18,555 bases of DNA from Candidatus Bathyarchaeota archaeon (GTDB lineage: Archaea; Thermoproteota; Bathyarchaeia; TCS64; B23). Positions within the stretch are counted from its first letter, which is position 1; every line of letters begins with the position of its first letter. The notes beneath the pieces were generated by a model. It was given only the letters and a program-made list of their open reading frames with translations, did no database searches and had not been told where the DNA came from. The stretch is from assembly GCA_029259285.1 (NCBI GenBank), contig JAPDJB010000015.1:1-18555 (forward strand), read 5' to 3'. Position numbers and translations under genes: made by a program. Positions 4,869 through 11,501 of the stretch are shown here, piece by piece.

Positions 4869-7229
4869 ATGAGCGGGGAGCCCAGGATCGGGGTCTGGGT
4901 ATGCGAATGCGGGGGAAACATAGGGGACTACGTCGACGTCCAGAAGGTCGTCGACGCCCTGAAGCCTGAGGTGGCGTATGTAAGGCGTGAGCGCTACCTC
5001 TGCTCGAAGCCCTCCATAGAGAACATCAAGCGGACGGTTCAACGCCTCGGCCTCGAAAGAGTTGTGCTCGCCTGCTGCACGCCGAAGATGCATAGGGAGA
5101 CCTTCGCCTCAAACTTGGAGGAGGTAGGCCTAAACAGGGCGCTGCTGGAGATGGTCAACATCAGGGAGCAGTGCAGCTGGGTTCATAAGGATGACCCCGA
5201 GGGGGCCACCCATAAGGCCCTAGACCTCATCCGAGGAGGCATCGAAAGGGCGAGAGTCTCAAAGCCCCTGGAGGCTAAGAGGGCGAAGTCCATACCCGAG
5301 ATTCTCATCATAGGGGGAGGAGTCGCAGGGATAACGGCCAGTCTAAGACTCGCCGAGTATGGCCTCCGAGTCCACCTCGTCGAGAAGAGGCCGAGCATCG
5401 GCGGCCACATGATACAATATCCGAAGGTCTTCCCAACGCTGGATTGTAGCCAGTGTATATTGACGCCTAAGATGGCGAGCGTCTCAAACAACCCAAACAT
5501 CGATCTCATAACCTACGCAGAGGTCGTGGAGGTCTCAGGGGTTCCAGGGGAGTTCCATGCGAAGATCAGGCTGAAGCCGAGGGGCGTAGACCCCGAGAAG
5601 TGCATCGGCTGCGGGAGCTGCAGCAGAGTCTGCCCCGTCGAGGTTCCCAGCGAGTATAACATGGGGCTGGGGGTGAGGAAGGCCGCCTACATCCCCTTTC
5701 CACAGGCTGTCCCCTCGGTCTACACCATAGACTTCGAAGCCTGCACCCGCTGCGGCAAATGCGTTGAGGCCTGTCCGAGGGATGCGATAAACCTAGACGA
5801 TGAGGAGCGCATACTGGAGCTGGATGTTGGAGCCATAATCCTGGCGACGGGCTTCGAGCTATGCGACGCCAACGGCCTCCCAAGATATGGCTATGGCAGA
5901 TATCCACAGGTCATCACAAGCCTTGAGATGGAGAGGATCCTCGATGTAAATGGCCCGACGGGTGGGCAGCTCATCAACCCAAGAACCGGAAAGGAGTTTA
6001 GGAGGGTGGCCTACATCCTCTGCGCAGGCTCAAGAGACACGGAGAACGGCAAGCCCTACTGCAGCAGGATCTGCTGCCTCTACGCATTGAAGCAGGCCCA
6101 ACTCCTCCTCGACAGAGGCGTGGAGGTCTGGATACACTACATAGACATAAGGGCCCCAGGACGACGCTATGAGGAGTTCTACCTCGAGACGCAGAGGAAG
6201 GGAGCCCTCTTCGTGAAGGGGAAGGTTGTGGAGCTAATCCCAGAGGGAGACCGAATCATCGTGAGGGGCGAGGATATGATGCTCAACCGCATCGTCGAGA
6301 ATCCCGTAGACCTCGTCGTCATCTGCCCACCCGTCATCGTCACCGATGAGACGCATAAACTTGCGGAGATGCTCCGCATACCCGTCGACGAGGATGGTTT
6401 CATATTGGAGAGGCATCCTAAGCTCGACCCAGTGGCGACGAAGAGGGATGGCGTCTTCGCCTGTGGAATGGTTCTGGGGCCGAAGGATATCCAGACAACC
6501 ACAGCCGAGGCTGAGGCGGCGGCCATGAAGGCCGTCAACTTCCTCTCAGCCGAGAGGCTGATAGAGCCCAATAAGGTTTACCTCATCGACCCAGAACTCT
6601 GCGACGGCTGTGGAGAATGCGTTGAGGCATGCCCGGAGGCGGCCATAAGCATCGTCGAGGGGAAGGCCGTGATAAATGAGTTGCTCTGCAGCGGCTGTGG
6701 AGCCTGCATACCCACATGCCCGAAGGGCGCCCTCGATCAGCAAGGCCTCACCGAGGAGCAGTTGAAGGCTCAGATAAGGGGAATCCTAGAGCGCTCTGAG
6801 GCTGAGGTTAAGATACTCGCCTTCGTGGAGGGGGAGGTCGCCTATACGGCTGTGGACCTCGCAGGCCTCGCCAGGTTGGAGTATCCCAGCAGCATACGCA
6901 TCATACCGCTGCCATCGATGAGCAGGCTGAAGCTGGAGCACATCCTCTACGCCTTCGCCCATGGAGCCGACGGCGTGATGCTGCTGGAGGCCCCTGAGCA
7001 TGAGGGCCCCTATGGTAAGGCCCATGTCATCTCTGAGGAGAGGGCCGATGAATATCGATGGGAGCTGGAGGATCACGGCGTCGACAGCGTAAGGCTTTGG
7101 TATAGCAGGGTCTACGTCCCAGATTGGAGGAAGCTGAAGAAGGTCTTCACCACGTTCCACGATATGATCGCCGATGAGGGCCCCCTCGACGAGGAGATCC
7201 GCATCCAGCTGAGGGAGGAGCTCGGCTAA
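4869..7229 (+). CDS. hdrA: Heterodisulfide reductase subunit A with fused, cysteine-less MvhD-like domain
   Basis: HdrA is the flavin-bifurcating subunit of Hdr complexes. Domains in this 786-residue protein: an N-terminal HdrA cluster domain (Cys12, Cys45, Cys69-70, Cys102); a thioredoxin-reductase-like FAD domain starting at GGGVAG (149-154); an inserted ferredoxin (Cys245/248/251/255 and Cys292/295/298/302); the FAD domain resumed (GPKDIQTT at 537-544); and a C-terminal ferredoxin (Cys578/581/584/588 and Cys607/610/613/617). Residues 647-770 follow the MvhD fold pattern (VDLAGLARLEYPSSIRII, HGADGVML), but every [2Fe-2S] ligand cysteine of MvhD is replaced. The start is ATG 4869 with GGTGAG 3 nt upstream, 11 nt after the flavoprotein stop, at the end of the operon. 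It probably couples ferredoxin to the HdrBC/fumarate reductase chain. Confidence 0.92.
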   Translation: MSGEPRIGVWVCECGGNIGDYVDVQKVVDALKPEVAYVRRERYLCSKPSIENIKRTVQRLGLERVVLACCTPKMHRETFASNLEEVGLNRALLEMVNIREQCSWVHKDDPEGATHKALDLIRGGIERARVSKPLEAKRAKSIPEILIIGGGVAGITASLRLAEYGLRVHLVEKRPSIGGHMIQYPKVFPTLDCSQCILTPKMASVSNNPNIDLITYAEVVEVSGVPGEFHAKIRLKPRGVDPEKCIGCGSCSRVCPVEVPSEYNMGLGVRKAAYIPFPQAVPSVYTIDFEACTRCGKCVEACPRDAINLDDEERILELDVGAIILATGFELCDANGLPRYGYGRYPQVITSLEMERILDVNGPTGGQLINPRTGKEFRRVAYILCAGSRDTENGKPYCSRICCLYALKQAQLLLDRGVEVWIHYIDIRAPGRRYEEFYLETQRKGALFVKGKVVELIPEGDRIIVRGEDMMLNRIVENPVDLVVICPPVIVTDETHKLAEMLRIPVDEDGFILERHPKLDPVATKRDGVFACGMVLGPKDIQTTTAEAEAAAMKAVNFLSAERLIEPNKVYLIDPELCDGCGECVEACPEAAISIVEGKAVINELLCSGCGACIPTCPKGALDQQGLTEEQLKAQIRGILERSEAEVKILAFVEGEVAYTAVDLAGLARLEYPSSIRIIPLPSMSRLKLEHILYAFAHGADGVMLLEAPEHEGPYGKAHVISEERADEYRWELEDHGVDSVRLWYSRVYVPDWRKLKKVFTTFHDMIADEGPLDEEIRIQLREELG

Positions 7230-7236
7230 CCCCCAA

Positions 7237-7245
7237 TTATATAAA
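7237..7245 (+). promoter_or_regulatory. TATA box of the malic enzyme gene
   Basis: TTATATAAA lies 8 nt after the hdrA stop. Initiation about 26 nt downstream (near 7268) would leave a leader of roughly 17 nt containing GGTGGT (7275-7280), 4 nt before ATG 7285. Malic enzyme can therefore be transcribed separately from the hdr operon. Confidence 0.6.
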
Positions 7246-7284
7246 GGGTTGGCTCACCTATATCGGAGGTAAACGGTGGTTTAG

Positions 7285-8628
7285 ATGAAGAAGGTAACCA
7301 AGGAGGAGTTGTTGGAGAAGGCCTCCAGGTGGGGTAAGATTGCGCCGCCATACCACGCCTTCTATCAGGGGAAGGTTGAGGTTATGCCTAAATGCGCCAT
7401 AAGAACCCTCCAAGACTTCTCAATATGGTATACGCCTGGGGTGGCAGCCATCTGCCGCCGCATCGTTGAGAATCCCGATGTCGCCTTCGAGGAGACGAGT
7501 AAGTGGAACTACGTCGCCGTCGTATCCGATGGAACGAGGGTTCTCGGCCTCGGGAACATCGGCGGCCTCGCCGGCCTACCCGTGATGGAGGGGAAGGCGC
7601 TGCTCTTCAAGTATCTCGGAGGCGTCGATGCATTCCCCCTCAGCATAGCGACGAAGGACGCTGAGGAGATAATACAGTTCTGCAAGTGGATCGAGCCAAC
7701 CTTCGGGGGAATAAACCTCGAGGATATTGAGAAGCCTAAATGCTTCTACATCCTCGATCGGCTGAGGAAGGAGCTTGAAATACCGATATGGCATGACGAT
7801 CAGCAGGGAACCGCCCTCGTCATCCTCGCCGGCCTGATAAACGCCCTCAAGATAGTTGGAAAGAAGATGGGGGAGGTTAAGGTGACATTCATCGGAGCTG
7901 GAGCCGCCTGCACAAGAACCTTCTACGTCCTAAAGGCCGCAGGCGTAAACCCAAGCCATGTCATCATGACCGATAGTAAGGGAATCCTACATACAGGTAG
8001 GGAGGACTTGAAGGGGACATATAAATGGGAGCTGGCGGAGCAGACCAACGCCGAGGGTAGGACTGGAGGCATAAGGGATGCCCTGAAGGGTAGCGACGTC
8101 CTAATCGCCATGTCAAGGCCTGGGCCTGGGGTTCTGAAGAAGGATGACATAGCCGTTATGGCTGATGACGCCATAGTCTTCTCCTGCGCCAATCCAATCC
8201 CAGAGATATGGCCCTGGGAGGCCAGGGAGGCTGGAGCTAGGATAGTCGCCACAGGTCGATCAGACTTCCCCAATCAGATAAACAACAGCCTCGGATTCCC
8301 AGCCGTCTTCAGGGGAGCCCTCGACGTCAGGGCTAGAACTATCACCGATGAGATGTGCATCGCAGCAGCCATGGAGCTGGCGAAGTTCGCCGAGGAGAGA
8401 GGCCTAAACGAGAACTATATCATACCGACGATGGAGGAGTGGGAGGTCTTCCCACGTGAGGCTGTGGCAGTGGCCCTCAAAGCCATGGAGCAGGGCGTCG
8501 CCAGGAGGAAACTGAGCAGAGAAGAGCTATATGAGAGGGCCACCAACATCATAAGGCGAACACAGGAGATAGTGAAGCTGCTGATGGAGAAGGGCTATAT
8601 AGCACCCCCACCGCCTCCATCCGCCTAG
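7285..8628 (+). CDS. Malic enzyme (malate dehydrogenase, oxaloacetate-decarboxylating)
   Basis: This 447-residue cytosolic enzyme converts L-malate and NAD(P)+ to pyruvate, CO2 and NAD(P)H, or carboxylates pyruvate in reverse. It is the short prokaryotic type. Visible motifs are YTPGVA (49-54, catalytic Tyr49), EGKALLFKYLGG (102-113, candidate general-base Lys104), HDDQQGTA (170-177, metal-binding Asp), the Rossmann GAGAA (204-208), CANPIPEI (301-308) and GRSDFPNQINN (324-334). Asp230 at the end of the second Rossmann strand (MTDSKG) favours NAD+, but cofactor choice is not settled. The protein ends in a proline run (APPPPPSA). With the fumarase and the fumarate reductase locus it completes a pyruvate-malate-fumarate-succinate route. 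Confidence 0.93.
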   Translation: MKKVTKEELLEKASRWGKIAPPYHAFYQGKVEVMPKCAIRTLQDFSIWYTPGVAAICRRIVENPDVAFEETSKWNYVAVVSDGTRVLGLGNIGGLAGLPVMEGKALLFKYLGGVDAFPLSIATKDAEEIIQFCKWIEPTFGGINLEDIEKPKCFYILDRLRKELEIPIWHDDQQGTALVILAGLINALKIVGKKMGEVKVTFIGAGAACTRTFYVLKAAGVNPSHVIMTDSKGILHTGREDLKGTYKWELAEQTNAEGRTGGIRDALKGSDVLIAMSRPGPGVLKKDDIAVMADDAIVFSCANPIPEIWPWEAREAGARIVATGRSDFPNQINNSLGFPAVFRGALDVRARTITDEMCIAAAMELAKFAEERGLNENYIIPTMEEWEVFPREAVAVALKAMEQGVARRKLSREELYERATNIIRRTQEIVKLLMEKGYIAPPPPPSA

Positions 8629-8635
8629 AGACATC

Positions 8636-8644
8636 CTTTTTATC
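8636..8644 (+). promoter_or_regulatory. T-rich element: TATA of the zinc-ribbon gene and possible terminator of malic enzyme
   Basis: CTTTTTATC lies 8 nt after the malic enzyme stop, and its centre is about 28 nt before ATG 8668. The spacing fits a TATA box for a leaderless zinc-ribbon mRNA. The run of T could also end the malic enzyme transcript, since archaeal termination commonly occurs at T-tracts. Confidence 0.45.
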
Positions 8645-8667
8645 ACCCTCACCTCTTTAAATCCGAG

Positions 8668-8880
8668 ATGCCCTACTGCGTTGAATGCGGCGGGAAGCTC
8701 ACATGGGATAGACGTTTGAAGATGTATTTCTGCCAGAGCTGCGGCCTCTCCTACACTGAGGCTGAGCTATCCGAGGCTCTGGAAAGGCTACATTATATGA
8801 GGGACGAGGATGAGAGGAGTCGTAGATACAGGGAATACCTAGATTGGTGGCTCTCGAAGAAGGATAGGTCACGTAGGTAG
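8668..8880 (+). CDS. Small zinc-ribbon protein of unknown function
   Basis: This 70-residue protein has a CxxC-14-CxxC zinc ribbon (Cys4, Cys7, Cys22, Cys25) in its first third. A highly charged, Glu/Arg-rich helix follows (about residues 30-70) and ends in KKDRSRR. Small zinc ribbons like this are common in archaea and often bind nucleic acid or a protein partner, but nothing here identifies a specific role. No ribosome site precedes ATG 8668 and a TATA-like T-rich box sits 28 nt upstream, so translation is probably leaderless. It stands alone between malic enzyme and a long gene-free stretch. The cysteine spacing, continuous frame and promoter position make it a real gene rather than a chance frame. 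Confidence 0.75.
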   Translation: MPYCVECGGKLTWDRRLKMYFCQSCGLSYTEAELSEALERLHYMRDEDERSRRYREYLDWWLSKKDRSRR

Positions 8881-8890
8881 CAGCTCCTCC

Positions 8891-8897
8891 CTTTTTA
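8891..8897 (+). terminator. T-tract after the zinc-ribbon gene
   Basis: CTTTTTA starts 10 nt after the stop of the zinc-ribbon gene, in a pyrimidine-rich context, as expected for archaeal T-tract termination. It could alternatively be the TATA box of an RNA from the following gene-free stretch. Confidence 0.35.
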
Positions 8898-9175
8898 ATG
8901 TTCATATTCCAGTCTTCAGCCCATCGCCTCGCCCCTCCCCTACCTTGAAGTCTTCCACCCATCAATATGGGCATCCTCCCTATAGGCTGCCTATGTCATC
9001 CATCCTCCACCTAGCTATAATCTGCTCAGGCGTCGGCTAAGCCGTGGGGCTTCTCCCAGGTGGAGGCCATCGGAGCGGTCGTGGGACTCCCCAGATCTAT
9101 TAGGTGGGCTATGTCGACGGTGGAAGGAGATGATTTAGTAGCGTGGATCTGGATGCCTGGCTGTTGAACCCCCTG

Positions 9176-9192
9176 AATATATCGTATATATT
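9176..9192. repeat. AT-rich inverted repeat upstream of the DUF47 gene
   Basis: AATATAT and ATATATT are perfect inverted arms separated by CGT. The element lies 34 bp upstream of the presumed TATA box and 66 bp upstream of ATG 9259, a place where archaeal activators or repressors may bind. Confidence 0.4.
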
Positions 9193-9225
9193 TTGAGGCT
9201 TGAAATACTGATTTTAGGCGCTTGA

Positions 9226-9233
9226 CTTTTAAA
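9226..9233 (+). promoter_or_regulatory. TATA box of the DUF47/endA operon
   Basis: CTTTTAAA is centred about 29 nt before ATG 9259. No ribosome site precedes the ATG, so the transcript is likely leaderless. Confidence 0.5.
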
Positions 9234-9258
9234 GGCGTCTCAAATTAATTGATCAGAG

Positions 9259-9912
9259 ATGGCCTTTCCCGTCGAGAGCGAGAATAGGGCTATGAGGAGC
9301 ATGTTCATGCTCTACCAGGATCACGCAAGGCTACTCCTAGACATCTTCAGGAAGATCCTGGTTATGCTGGAGGCCATAAACTCCGATGATCCCTGCGACG
9401 TGAAGGGGCTGTTGGGGGAGCTGGAGGATCTCTATAAGAAGTCCCTAGAGCTGAGGGGGATGATGATAAAGGAGTTGAGGGAGGTCGGCCCCTTCCTCGT
9501 AGCCAGGGGAGACCTCTACATGCTGACGGCTAAATCTGGTGAACTCATCGATTACATCGAGGGCGTTGGAACCCTTCTAAGGGACATCGTCGACAGGGGA
9601 TGGAGGATTCCACGGGAGGTGTCGGAGGGCCTCATGGAGATAGCGGAGGAAGTCTTCAACGCCCTTAAAAGACTTAGAGAGGGTTTTCTAGCCCTCTCCT
9701 TCAGCCCTGAGAAGGCCGCTTCCATCGTCGAGGACATCGACGAGGAGGAGAGAAGGGTCGACTCCCTCTATAGAAGCCTAGACCTGAAGATCATAACCAG
9801 CGGATTGGAGCTCCCCCTAATGCTCCTCCTCAGAGAGGTGGTGGAGCTCCTAGAGGGGACTATAGACAGGGTGAAGGAGGAGGCAGATCTCATCAGGATT
9901 ATGGCCCTATAG
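9259..9912 (+). CDS. DUF47/PhoU-like family protein
   Basis: This 217-residue, almost entirely helical cytosolic protein resembles the DUF47 (PhoU-related) family often described as a putative phosphate transport regulator. Recognition rests on overall length, the run of amphipathic helices and conserved-looking acidic positions, for example EDIDEEERRVDSLYRSLDLKI near 153-173 with a helix to the C-terminus. It has no signal peptide or membrane segment. PhoU-type proteins bind metal clusters and modulate phosphate uptake, and DUF47 genes commonly neighbour a Pit-type phosphate transporter. None is seen here, so the target is unknown. The likely promoter is the TATA box 29 nt upstream, with an AT palindrome further up. 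The stop directly abuts the GTG of endA, so the two are probably co-transcribed. Confidence 0.7.
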   Translation: MAFPVESENRAMRSMFMLYQDHARLLLDIFRKILVMLEAINSDDPCDVKGLLGELEDLYKKSLELRGMMIKELREVGPFLVARGDLYMLTAKSGELIDYIEGVGTLLRDIVDRGWRIPREVSEGLMEIAEEVFNALKRLREGFLALSFSPEKAASIVEDIDEEERRVDSLYRSLDLKIITSGLELPLMLLLREVVELLEGTIDRVKEEADLIRIMAL

Positions 9913-10470
9913 GTGTCGAGGTTGCCTGAGCCGATAGCGGAGGTTGAAGCCCTAAGGGATAGCAGACTCATCGTCTGGTCGAGGGAGGAGAGTAGACGCC
10001 TCTACCGGCAGGGATACTATGGCAAGCCCCTCGGCATAGCTAAGCCCAAGAGGGATTTTGATGCCCCCCTCCTCCTAGATCCCATCGAGGGCCTCTACCT
10101 CCTGGAGAAGGGCCTCATCAAGGTCAGGGGATCCGATGGGGAGATTGATGTGGAGGAGCTGCGCTCTATAGCGAGGGAGACGATGGAGCGCTTCGACGAG
10201 AAATACCTCGTCTACAAGGATCTGAGGGATAAGGGCTACATAGTGACCCCAGGCATCAAATACGGCTGCGACTTCGCCGTCTACCGCTATGGACCTGGGA
10301 TCGATCACGCACCCTACATCGTTGAGGTTCGAGGAGTCCATGAGGAGATCTCCGCCTCGGAGATCGTGAGATCCGGCCGATTGGCGACGACGGTGAGGAA
10401 GACCTTCATAATCGCCGCCGTCAAGGGGAATAAAGTTAGATACTTGGGCTTCGAGTGGTGGAGGACTTGA
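9913..10470 (+). CDS. endA: tRNA-splicing endonuclease EndA
   Basis: This 185-residue enzyme cleaves the bulge-helix-bulge motif of archaeal pre-tRNA and pre-rRNA. The C-terminal nuclease domain shows the catalytic triad in its usual setting: Tyr124 (YGCDFAVY), His132 (GPGIDHAPY) and Lys163 (GRLATTVRKTFIIA). The His-to-Lys spacing of 31 equals that of the M. jannaschii enzyme. The N-terminal domain (about 1-90) is the typical non-catalytic part. The length fits single-unit archaeal EndA (homotetramer, or the catalytic subunit of a heterotetramer); no structural subunit gene is seen. Translation starts at GTG 9913, immediately after the upstream stop, with no clear ribosome site, implying coupling. 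It converges on the next gene, leaving only 4 nt between stops. Confidence 0.93.
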   Translation: MSRLPEPIAEVEALRDSRLIVWSREESRRLYRQGYYGKPLGIAKPKRDFDAPLLLDPIEGLYLLEKGLIKVRGSDGEIDVEELRSIARETMERFDEKYLVYKDLRDKGYIVTPGIKYGCDFAVYRYGPGIDHAPYIVEVRGVHEEISASEIVRSGRLATTVRKTFIIAAVKGNKVRYLGFEWWRT

Positions 10471-10474
10471 AGCT

Positions 10475-11452
10475 CTAAATCTCCCTGCCCACACCCCTCT
10501 CCCTAGCCAGCCTATAGACCTTATAGGCGGTTCCGACGTCCTGTATAGCCAGCCCAGTCGCCTTGAAGAGGGTTATCTCCTCGTCGCTCTCCCTTCCAGG
10601 CTTCAGGCCTGCGACGATCTCACCCATCTCGGCGTAGACATCCTCCTCCCTGATCGCCCCCTCCTTCAGGGGTATGGCGAAGTCGCCGACGATGAAGGCT
10701 TGAGGCTTGAAATCCACAACGATCTTATCAGCCCTCGTTAGGACGCTGGTCTCAAGCTCCCTCTTCGCCGCGGTGTCAGCCCCTATGGCTGAGACGTGAA
10801 CCCCAGGGCTGAGCATGTCGCCGCTTAGGAAGGGGCTCTGAGACGGGGTGCAGGTGACGATTATATCCGCATCCTTCACGGCCTCCCCCACCGACTCGGC
10901 CTCCTTGATGTCTATGCCCGTCTTCCCGCTCATCTCCTCCACGTAGCGCCTCCTCGCGGAGGGGACAACATCGTAGACCTTCGCCTCCTCTATGGGTCTG
11001 ACCTCGCATAGGCCGAGGAGCTGTGAGCGGCCCTGGACTCCGCAGCCGATGATGGCCGTCGTCCTTGAGTTCTCCCTGGAGAGATATTTGGCTGCGACGG
11101 CTCCCGCAGCCCCCGTCCTCATCGCCGTGATGTAGGTTCCATCCATTATGGCGAGGGGCTCCCCCTTCGCGGGGTCGTTGAGGATGATGCGGGCGATGAC
11201 GGCTGGCAGTCCATGCTTCTTTGGATTGTCGGGGTGGACGGTCACCACCTTGAGGCCTGCTGCGTCCAGCGGCCTTATATAGGCTGGCATAGCTATGAGG
11301 ACTCCATTGTATTTCTCGAAGTGGAGGTAGACCCTCGGCGGCATCTCTATGTTGCCTAGAGCCATCTCCCTGAAGGCTGACTCCACCGCCTCTATGGCCC
11401 TCTTCATATCTAGCAGTGATTCAACCTCCTCCTGCGTGAGGTATAGGGTCAT
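10475..11452 (-). CDS. Ornithine cyclodeaminase / mu-crystallin family dehydrogenase (possible alanine dehydrogenase)
   Basis: This 325-residue cytosolic NAD(P)-dependent enzyme belongs to the OCD/mu-crystallin family. Lys68 (AGLKVVTVHPDNP) aligns with the catalytic lysine, Asp226 (SAIGADTAAKRELE) with the catalytic aspartate of Pseudomonas ornithine cyclodeaminase, and GCGVQG (136-141) is the Rossmann loop. Asp161 (VYDV) at the second strand favours NAD. The C-terminal ATGLAIQDVGTA is a family signature. Members make proline from ornithine, interconvert alanine and pyruvate (Archaeoglobus Ala dehydrogenase), or reduce cyclic imines, and sequence alone does not choose. The start is ATG 11452, with no strong ribosome site. 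It is separate from the GPN GTPase gene upstream (49 nt, containing a palindrome) and probably has its own promoter. Confidence 0.88.
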   Translation of the reverse strand: MTLYLTQEEVESLLDMKRAIEAVESAFREMALGNIEMPPRVYLHFEKYNGVLIAMPAYIRPLDAAGLKVVTVHPDNPKKHGLPAVIARIILNDPAKGEPLAIMDGTYITAMRTGAAGAVAAKYLSRENSRTTAIIGCGVQGRSQLLGLCEVRPIEEAKVYDVVPSARRRYVEEMSGKTGIDIKEAESVGEAVKDADIIVTCTPSQSPFLSGDMLSPGVHVSAIGADTAAKRELETSVLTRADKIVVDFKPQAFIVGDFAIPLKEGAIREEDVYAEMGEIVAGLKPGRESDEEITLFKATGLAIQDVGTAYKVYRLARERGVGREI

Positions 11453-11471
11453 CTAAATGCACCGAAAAATG

Positions 11472-11484
11472 GTGGGTCTCCCAC
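11472..11484. repeat. Perfect 13-bp palindrome between GTPase stop and OCD-family start
   Basis: GTGGG-TCT-CCCAC has 5-bp perfect arms around 3 nt. It lies between a TATA-like TATTAAGG (read leftward, about 11495-11488) and ATG 11452, so it overlaps the expected initiation region. It could be an operator or a small terminator hairpin for the GTPase gene. Confidence 0.4.
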
Positions 11485-11501
11485 ATCCTTAATACTATCG
11501 C

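Larger units (their letters stand above)
8881..9258 (+). other. 378-bp gene-free stretch with inverted repeats; candidate structured RNA and upstream control region
   Basis: No convincing protein-coding frame covers this interval. It contains a T-tract at 8891-8897, a short hairpin ATAGG-CTG-CCTAT (8982-8994), and a 9-bp perfect stem CCTCCACCT (9004-9012) with AGGTGGAGG (9058-9066). That stem encloses two smaller hairpins: CGGC-TAA-GCCG (9034-9044) and GGGG-CTTC-TCCC (9046-9057). An AT palindrome at 9176-9192 and a TATA box at 9226-9233 belong to the next gene. The nested stems suggest a folded RNA, but I match it to no known family (not tRNA, SRP RNA or RNase P RNA), and chance pairing is possible. 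Confidence 0.35.

Noticed and set aside
8699..8974. Leftward open frame of 91 codons opposite the zinc-ribbon gene
   Set aside because: Most of it is antisense to the zinc-ribbon gene. It has no ribosome site, an Arg/Gly-rich composition typical of shadow frames, and no recognisable motif.
9128..9176. C/D box guide RNA
   Set aside because: ATGATTT followed by CTGA resembles C and D boxes, but the C box deviates at two positions and no clear internal D'/C' pair is present.
8881..9258. tRNA, SRP RNA or RNase P RNA in the gene-free stretch
   Set aside because: No TPsiC-arm consensus, CCA-proximal stem or characteristic conserved core of these RNAs was found on either strand.
10075..10494. 139-codon leftward frame opposite endA
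   Set aside because: It is antisense to a confidently identified endA with all catalytic residues, and it has no motif or ribosome site of its own.
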